DNA of 64,000 bases, from assembly GCF_004210375.1 (NCBI RefSeq), contig NC_134825.1:70051558-70115557 (forward strand). Reading direction: 5' to 3'. Below are positions 58,511-64,000 of the stretch, one piece after another (within the stretch, counting starts at the first letter, position 1; every line of letters starts with the position of its first letter). This DNA is from Tachypleus tridentatus. Taxonomy: Eukaryota > Arthropoda > Merostomata > Xiphosura > Limulidae. A model generated the notes under the pieces. That model was not told the origin of the DNA. It saw only the letters and a list, made by a program, of their open reading frames with translations, and did not search any database. The translations under genes and the position numbers were made by a program.

Positions 58511-59254
58511 TTTCTAGAAACTAAATGCTGCTGATAATGTGACGACTATTTTCTTATTGCACCCACTAGTAGTTTTCTGGGAATTCATTAGAATATCAAC
58601 AGCTGGGAGCGAATGTACTGTAATATATATTATATGGTCGTGTACATGCGAATATTCATATATTATGTAAGACGTTTTCTAAAAACTCAACACTGATAAC
58701 ATACCTGTATAATGTTATTGAAGCTAGTCCTTACTAGATAAACGTGGTGGCTTTTCTAGGTAGCTGGTGACGTTTGGTATTATATATGGTAAACGTTTAG
58801 TATGTAAACTACTAATTATTATATATGTGGAAAACGTTCTAGACTATGAAGTTCGACAGGATGGTGAATTTCGTATTCAAGCATTATGGAACCATGAAAG
58901 TGTAGTATTTATATATACTTAATGCAATCACAAAAATATTACACAACAGCCAATTTAACAATATTCTCTTCGAACTTCAGATTACCAAGAAAAAAAAATC
59001 TATTGTTAAATAATAGTGGGCTGTGCCATTCAGAAAGACGACATATTTTGTAGTTGTTTTACCTATCCTATAACATTAGCACTATATCGAGTCATAATCG
59101 CTTATGAAATCGTATTAACATAGTACGATCAGTTTAAAATGAAAATGAAACAAACATAGTCAAACAACGAAGTTGTTAAGACAACGAAATAATCTGTTTA
59201 CTTCTATTTTGTAATTTCATTCTTTATCTTTATCTGACATTTGTTTATTTACAT

Positions 59255-60074
59255 TGTTAACGTATTATTATTTCAAATAACCAGAAATTTGAATTTAAAA
59301 GTTAATTAAATGTTAATATGTATTAAATTTATGATATTTACCAACAAGATTGATACACAGTTTTCTTCCTTAACACAAATATATTTTAATATACAAACAA
59401 AAATATAATACAATTCATAATAACGGTTATTACTATTAGTTATTACAAATAATGATTTATTTCTAACACTTTTACAAACTTGTAGACAATACTGAGCCTT
59501 GTATCCGGTATAGAACTGAATATTTTATCGTCGACCCTGATTCACGACGAGCAAATTCTTTGTAAGTTGATATTGTCACACTTCGCTTAAGTGAGGTGGT
59601 TCGGTTGACTTACAAGCTGACTTTTACCAATGAAGATATTTAACGTCCTCGTAGAAATACTAACGTTCGAAGTTAATAAGTTAATTCACTGAAGTTGAAC
59701 GGTTTGTAATCTTTAAAACTATAAACGTTCCTGGTCAAATTCTGTAGTTCTCTGATTAATAGGCGTTAATTACAATTATAGCTTCGAAGACCTATAGCAC
59801 ACTGATTGTAGCTGACCAATAATAATCTTCTGTTTCTTGCTTAGCTGATTTTCTACGAACCACACGAATTTATCGATGTTTCAACAATGTTCTGGCGCGT
59901 TTTCGTAAAACAAATATTGTTGATCCTAGCTCTCAAGAATCTTTTACATATTTCGAGAAGAAGTGAGACTTTTACAATACACAGTCAATAATATACGTCA
60001 TATGCAATAAGAAAACTATACTGAAACAAGCGTTAGTATTAAAATAAACGTATAGCGGGAAATCCGTTACAACA
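59255..60074 (-). mobile_element. LTR-like repeat, copy 2 (inverted)
   Basis: 820 bp from TGTTAACG to TTACAACA (TG...CA). It is the reverse complement of the copies at 38473 and 60970. The flanks TACAT / TACCT are a 4/5 match, compatible with a 5-bp target duplication. No internal retrotransposon coding region is attached, so it is best read as a solo LTR. Confidence 0.75.
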
Positions 60075-60969
60075 TACCTAAATTATCCATTTTATTATAG
60101 TGAACTTATTTTTGCTTTAAAAGTAAATTAACTAAACGAGATTAAAAATGGGTTTCTTTTGATACTTATAACTTCTTTTGCTCGAAATATTTTTTTTACC
60201 TTTAAGATATGTAGGGTAGATAAGTTTAGAGAAACAAAGAAAGAAATTGGAATTTTGCCTTACAGAAACAACATGTTCTTTTTAACAATCTCATGCCTGA
60301 AAATATAAACCATGGTTTAATCCTAGTTTGATTTGATGAGTACTATTTTTACGTTATTGTAATAACTGAGACTAACTGATTTGTTTAAAAAAAAACATTT
60401 CTGATGCACTGACGTCGACTGACGATAATTATTTGAATATTCTATGTTTTAGTTTGGTCGTTCTTCTCGATTCACATACAGTTGTAATAGTTTATTTTAT
60501 ACACGTATTTAACGCCATTAGTTTATTACTAAATTGATCGTGAATAACTTTCTGGGGAGAAAATTTTGTAGCATCGCATTAATATTTATATTTCCCATTT
60601 GGATATATATTTTCAGAGTAAACTTGTATTCAGTCAGGTCGATCATATGTTCGTTTTGTATCAGCACCTAAGATGGTGAGTTTCTGTTTGCTTATATTAA
60701 GTTTATAAAGTGGGGGAAACAACAAAGGTTGATTGGCTAAAAGTATTGGTTTTCTAATTTACCTCATTATTTCGAAATGATCTGAGGGTTACTTGGAGAA
60801 CTTCCAATGAAGTAGAGTCGCTTAGTCGTTGACTTCAAACTACATAACCAAACTCAAGATAGTGGACTTTTTATTTGTTAGGCAGTAAAACCACACTAGA
60901 ACTGCCAGAACAATGCATGTATCTTCTAAATTATGATTCAAAGTATAGCTAATAAGGAGAGACCACATT
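60075..60969. other. Spacer between inverted LTR-like copies
   Basis: No gag, protease, reverse transcriptase or integrase similarity was seen; AT-rich sequence only. Confidence 0.5.
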
Positions 60970-61785
60970 TATTATACCAACGCTTGTTGCTATATAGTTT
61001 TCTTTTTTGCGTATTACAAATATTCTTGACTGTGTATTGCGCAGGTTTTACCTATTCTCAAAACTTTTAGAGAATTCTAAAAAGCGAGAAGCAACAATAT
61101 TTTTTTACGTAAACAACTTAGATTATTGATGCTAACCTTACTTTGGTGAAGGTTTTAGAGACTCGTGTGATTTATATAAAATGCGCCAACAAGGATAATA
61201 TTATTGGACAGCTGCAGTTACTGTGTTATAGGCCTAGGAATTTATAATTGTGATTAACTCCTATTAATCAGAAAACTACAGAATTTGACCAGGGACATTT
61301 ATAGTTTTCGTACATTAAAAACCGTTGAACTTCAGTGAATTACTTCGGACGTTAGTATTTCTATGAGGACGTTAAATACAACCATCGGTAAGAAGTGAAC
61401 TTGTAAGCGGTGTGAAGCCAATCAAAACATGACAGCCAGTTAGCTGCATCGAGGTGTGACAGTATAAACTCATAATTAATATTCTCGTTGTGGAGCTGGA
61501 TCGTCGATAAAATATTGAGTTCTAGAAGTTTGTAAAACTGTTGTATATAGGTATTAGTAATAACCGTTATTATATAAATGTATTATTTTTTGTTTGTATA
61601 TCAAAATATATTTGTGCTAAAACGTGTATCGGTCTTGTTGGCAAATACCATAAATTTAGTTCATATGAACATTTAATTAATCTCGAAATTCAAATTCAAA
61701 TTTCCGGTTATTTGAAATAGCAGTATCAATCGTACGTAATACGATAAATCGGCGAGTCACCCGAAATAAATTTTAATACGTAACA
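60970..61785 (+). mobile_element. LTR-like repeat, copy 3
   Basis: Same orientation as copy 1. Shared blocks: TATTCTTGACTGTGTATTGC, TATAATTGTGATTAACTCCT, GCTGGATCGTCGATAAAATA and the ATACGTAACA end at 61785. The 5' few dozen bases (TGTTGTAA...) are not recognisable. With copy 2 it forms an inverted pair about 0.9 kb apart. Confidence 0.72.
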
Positions 61786-62206
61786 AGATGCAACGAATGA
61801 AGATAAATACTGGAATTATGATCCTGCTAACTAAAACAAATGTTTAAAGTTAGAAAAAAAACGTATAACTCCTCAAAACTTTTTGTTAGTGTATTAGGAA
61901 TTGCTTTCTATGCAATACGGTTTGTTCACTTCATAGTTCAATATTATGGGGTTACTTTGCTTTCTCTGACTCACCATAAAGTACATATTGTACTTGTCAA
62001 TATTAATTACAACGTAATTACATAATCCGTTTTACAACATTACTATAGGGTTACCAACTCAACATGAATTACAGATAGTATACTTAAATACTTCTTATTA
62101 TCCTGTTTCTCTCTTAGCAGCTCAACATAAAATTAAAAATATCCAATATTTTAGTAGCTTCTTCTACATAAATGTGTTATTCCAACATTAATATCTGTTT
62201 TATAGA

Positions 62207-62491
62207 TTGTTTCACCAGTTTCAGTACATGGCCAACACGACCAGCAGCCGGGCACAGAAGTTGGAAAGCAACACCCTTCATCAACAAAGTGTATCCCATC
62301 GGTCCTTAAGGGTTGACAATTCATTGTTGTTACATACTTTAGATAAAAATGAAGACCAAACATTCAACGATTCGAAACGTTTACGTACCACATCAAATAC
62401 AGTTTCAAGTCACTCTGACGAAAGTTCCAACAAAGACAATTACGAAACTAGAATTAAAAGAGATATAAGAGTTTTTGGAAGAACAAAATAA
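62207..62491 (+). other. Possible exon of an unidentified protein
   Basis: The open frame follows a plausible acceptor (CTGTTTTATAG at about 62196-62206) and encodes a Ser/Asn/Asp-rich, hydrophilic 94-residue segment (FHQFQYMANTTSSRAQ...SSHSDESSNKDNYETRIKR). In the adjacent frame it could continue into a coiled-coil-like EFLEEQNN...NDRRSSKDETGKN, which would need a one-base shift. No family recognised. Confidence 0.25.
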
Positions 62492-63374
62492 TTGAAATGA
62501 TCGTCGATCATCAAAAGACGAAACAGGAAAGAATGAGAGTTAGAGTGCCATCTAACGAAAATTATCATAAATCTTTAAAACGATTGTTTAACCTTCAAAC
62601 ATGTAAAATGCTCAGAAATTATGTTAACAAAATTATTGACTCAATTCTCAAAGATATTTTAACTCCCTTTTTTGAGACTTGTACATTTTAAACAAATTTC
62701 TGAAAGTGTGGGAAACATTGATAACAGCAATGCTTCCTACTGACGATCTAAGACAGAATGGTCATAGATCATTTTTATAGTTTGTCTGTTGTTCAGACAA
62801 TTAAAATTAATATTACTATTAACTATAACACTGCACAACAATTTTTTTTTTTAATTTTTGCTTCCCGAAAAGTTTTTGCTGATTTGTGGGTATGCACAAA
62901 TGTAGTTTTGGTTTTGCTTCATCACGTAGGAACTCTGAGAAATAGACAGTTAACTGTTTACTGGCAAAAACGTATTCAATTGCGTTTATGTTTCTAATAC
63001 GCTATTAAGTTCAACATAATTAAAAGTGTTTTGTTCCTGATTTTTGTTTGCATACAATGTCCGGTGCATCACGTTGCAGTGTCAGCAAGCATAGACAGAT
63101 TCCAGTTGCCCTGATATCATTTTTTCATTGTAGCAATGTCCTAGTGAAACTGAAGATTTTGATGAAACGGTACGTGATTGGCAAATTTGAGTGTGATTTT
63201 CGTGATCAGCAGCCAAAAATCTATAAGGAACACCCAACAGTGTTCAAGAAACAAAAAAATTGTTGTGCAGTGTAATTTTGATTGAATATTTTAGACTTTT
63301 CTGGTGAAATTTATTACAAAATTTGTTAGTTTGCACATCATAACCACTAAAGTTCTGATTTTACATTAAAATAT

Positions 63375-63495
63375 TTGTTTGTTCGTAGTTAATCTCAGAG
63401 ATGCACAATGGGCTATCTGTTATAAGCCGATTATGGGTATCGAAACCCAGTTTCTAACGTTGTAAGTCCGCAAACATACTGCTGTGCTACTCGAA
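63375..63495 (-). repeat. SINE family 2-related copy
   Basis: Reverse complement: GTAGCACAGCAGTATGTTTG CGGACTTACAACGTTAGAAA, GGGTTTCGATACCCATAATC, ATAACAGATAGCCCATTGTG. Closest to the 27286 and 29913 variants. Confidence 0.75.
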
Positions 63496-64000
63496 ATCCG
63501 TTAAGGAAAATCACGCTATAATAGAAAAATCTTAGCTTCTTTTATCATTACTTAATATGCCTTTGGCAACATACACTTTGTCTTTTAGAATTATTGTAAA
63601 TTTTCGTTTTATTTAAATTTTAGAAATCTCAAAAAATTTGCAGAAAGATGTTGTACAATATTGTTTGAAAGTTGAAAACTACACGTTTAAAATTATTAAT
63701 TGTAGTTACAGTAATTGCTCTGTCAAAATTGTAACATATTTATGATTATAGTATTACAGAATTTAATAAAAAACTTCTTAGTGCTTTCACATTACTCATA
63801 GTATCAAAGTAAATGTATTTCGAAAATTATGCACGTCTATATATTCATATATAGTTGCATATACAGCTCATAATAGTGTAATTTCGTATTTACTGTGCAA
63901 TTTTTAATAAAACCCGTCATTTTAGTGAAATCCATATAAGTAATAATAAACATGTGTCTGTTACTAAGATATACTAAAAAGTACCAAAACGCGTTTATTA

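Noticed and set aside
58500-58900. Tandem array based on recurring TTTTCTAGAAAC-like phrases
   Set aside because: Too few and too diverged to define a period by eye.

Overview
This is a eukaryotic, AT-rich, intron-bearing and transposon-rich nuclear scaffold with two 500-N gaps (5640-6139 and 56525-57024). The two recognisable host genes are animal genes. The dominant repeat is a tRNA-headed SINE with a 'CCCAAGAGTTGGCGGTGGG' core, which I associate from memory with horseshoe crab (Xiphosura) DNA. An arthropod, probably a horseshoe crab, is therefore my best guess; this is inference and was not checked against a database.

Host genes. On the plus strand, seven intact exons between 8834 and 15968 encode the last ~318 residues of cobalamin-dependent methionine synthase (MTR), covering most of the AdoMet-binding reactivation domain. 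All splice sites and phases agree and I found no frameshift. The 5' two-thirds of the gene lie upstream of the window, apart from anything hidden in the first gap. Converging on it from the minus strand, two exons (23258-23668 and 20908-21960) encode a BTB-BACK-PHR protein of the BTBD3/BTBD6 family. Its reading frame is broken in about five places, so it is either a decaying duplicate or a badly polished stretch of assembly. No other convincing host gene was found; from 24 kb to the end the window is essentially a transposon graveyard.

Mobile DNA. I can delimit a 0.9-kb internally deleted mariner inside an MTR intron (12877-13776), a 404-bp mariner MITE (33247-33650), a 77-bp palindromic MITE (38036-38112), a Tc1 element (39722-42654), two hAT elements (46340-49256 and 50306-51885, the second with a perfect 8-bp target duplication), a pogo/Tigger fragment (54737 to ~56090), and three copies of a ~0.85-kb LTR-like repeat (one pair inverted around 60.5 kb). 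Two tRNA-derived SINE families contribute at least 22 insertions. They are concentrated in 24-54 kb and absent from about 2.6-24.1 kb, where the two genes lie.

Most interesting item. A 1423-bp insertion (40479-41901) sits in the Tc1 transposase. It has CACTATGTAACA ends, long imperfect inverted repeats (~150 bp) and a 3-bp CAG target duplication, which are CACTA-type hallmarks. It carries the beginning of a two-exon gene whose phase-compatible intron and Cys/His-rich N-terminus belong to a multicopy, uncharacterised invertebrate protein family. I infer that this family may be the transposase or a core protein of a little-described CACTA-like transposon group.
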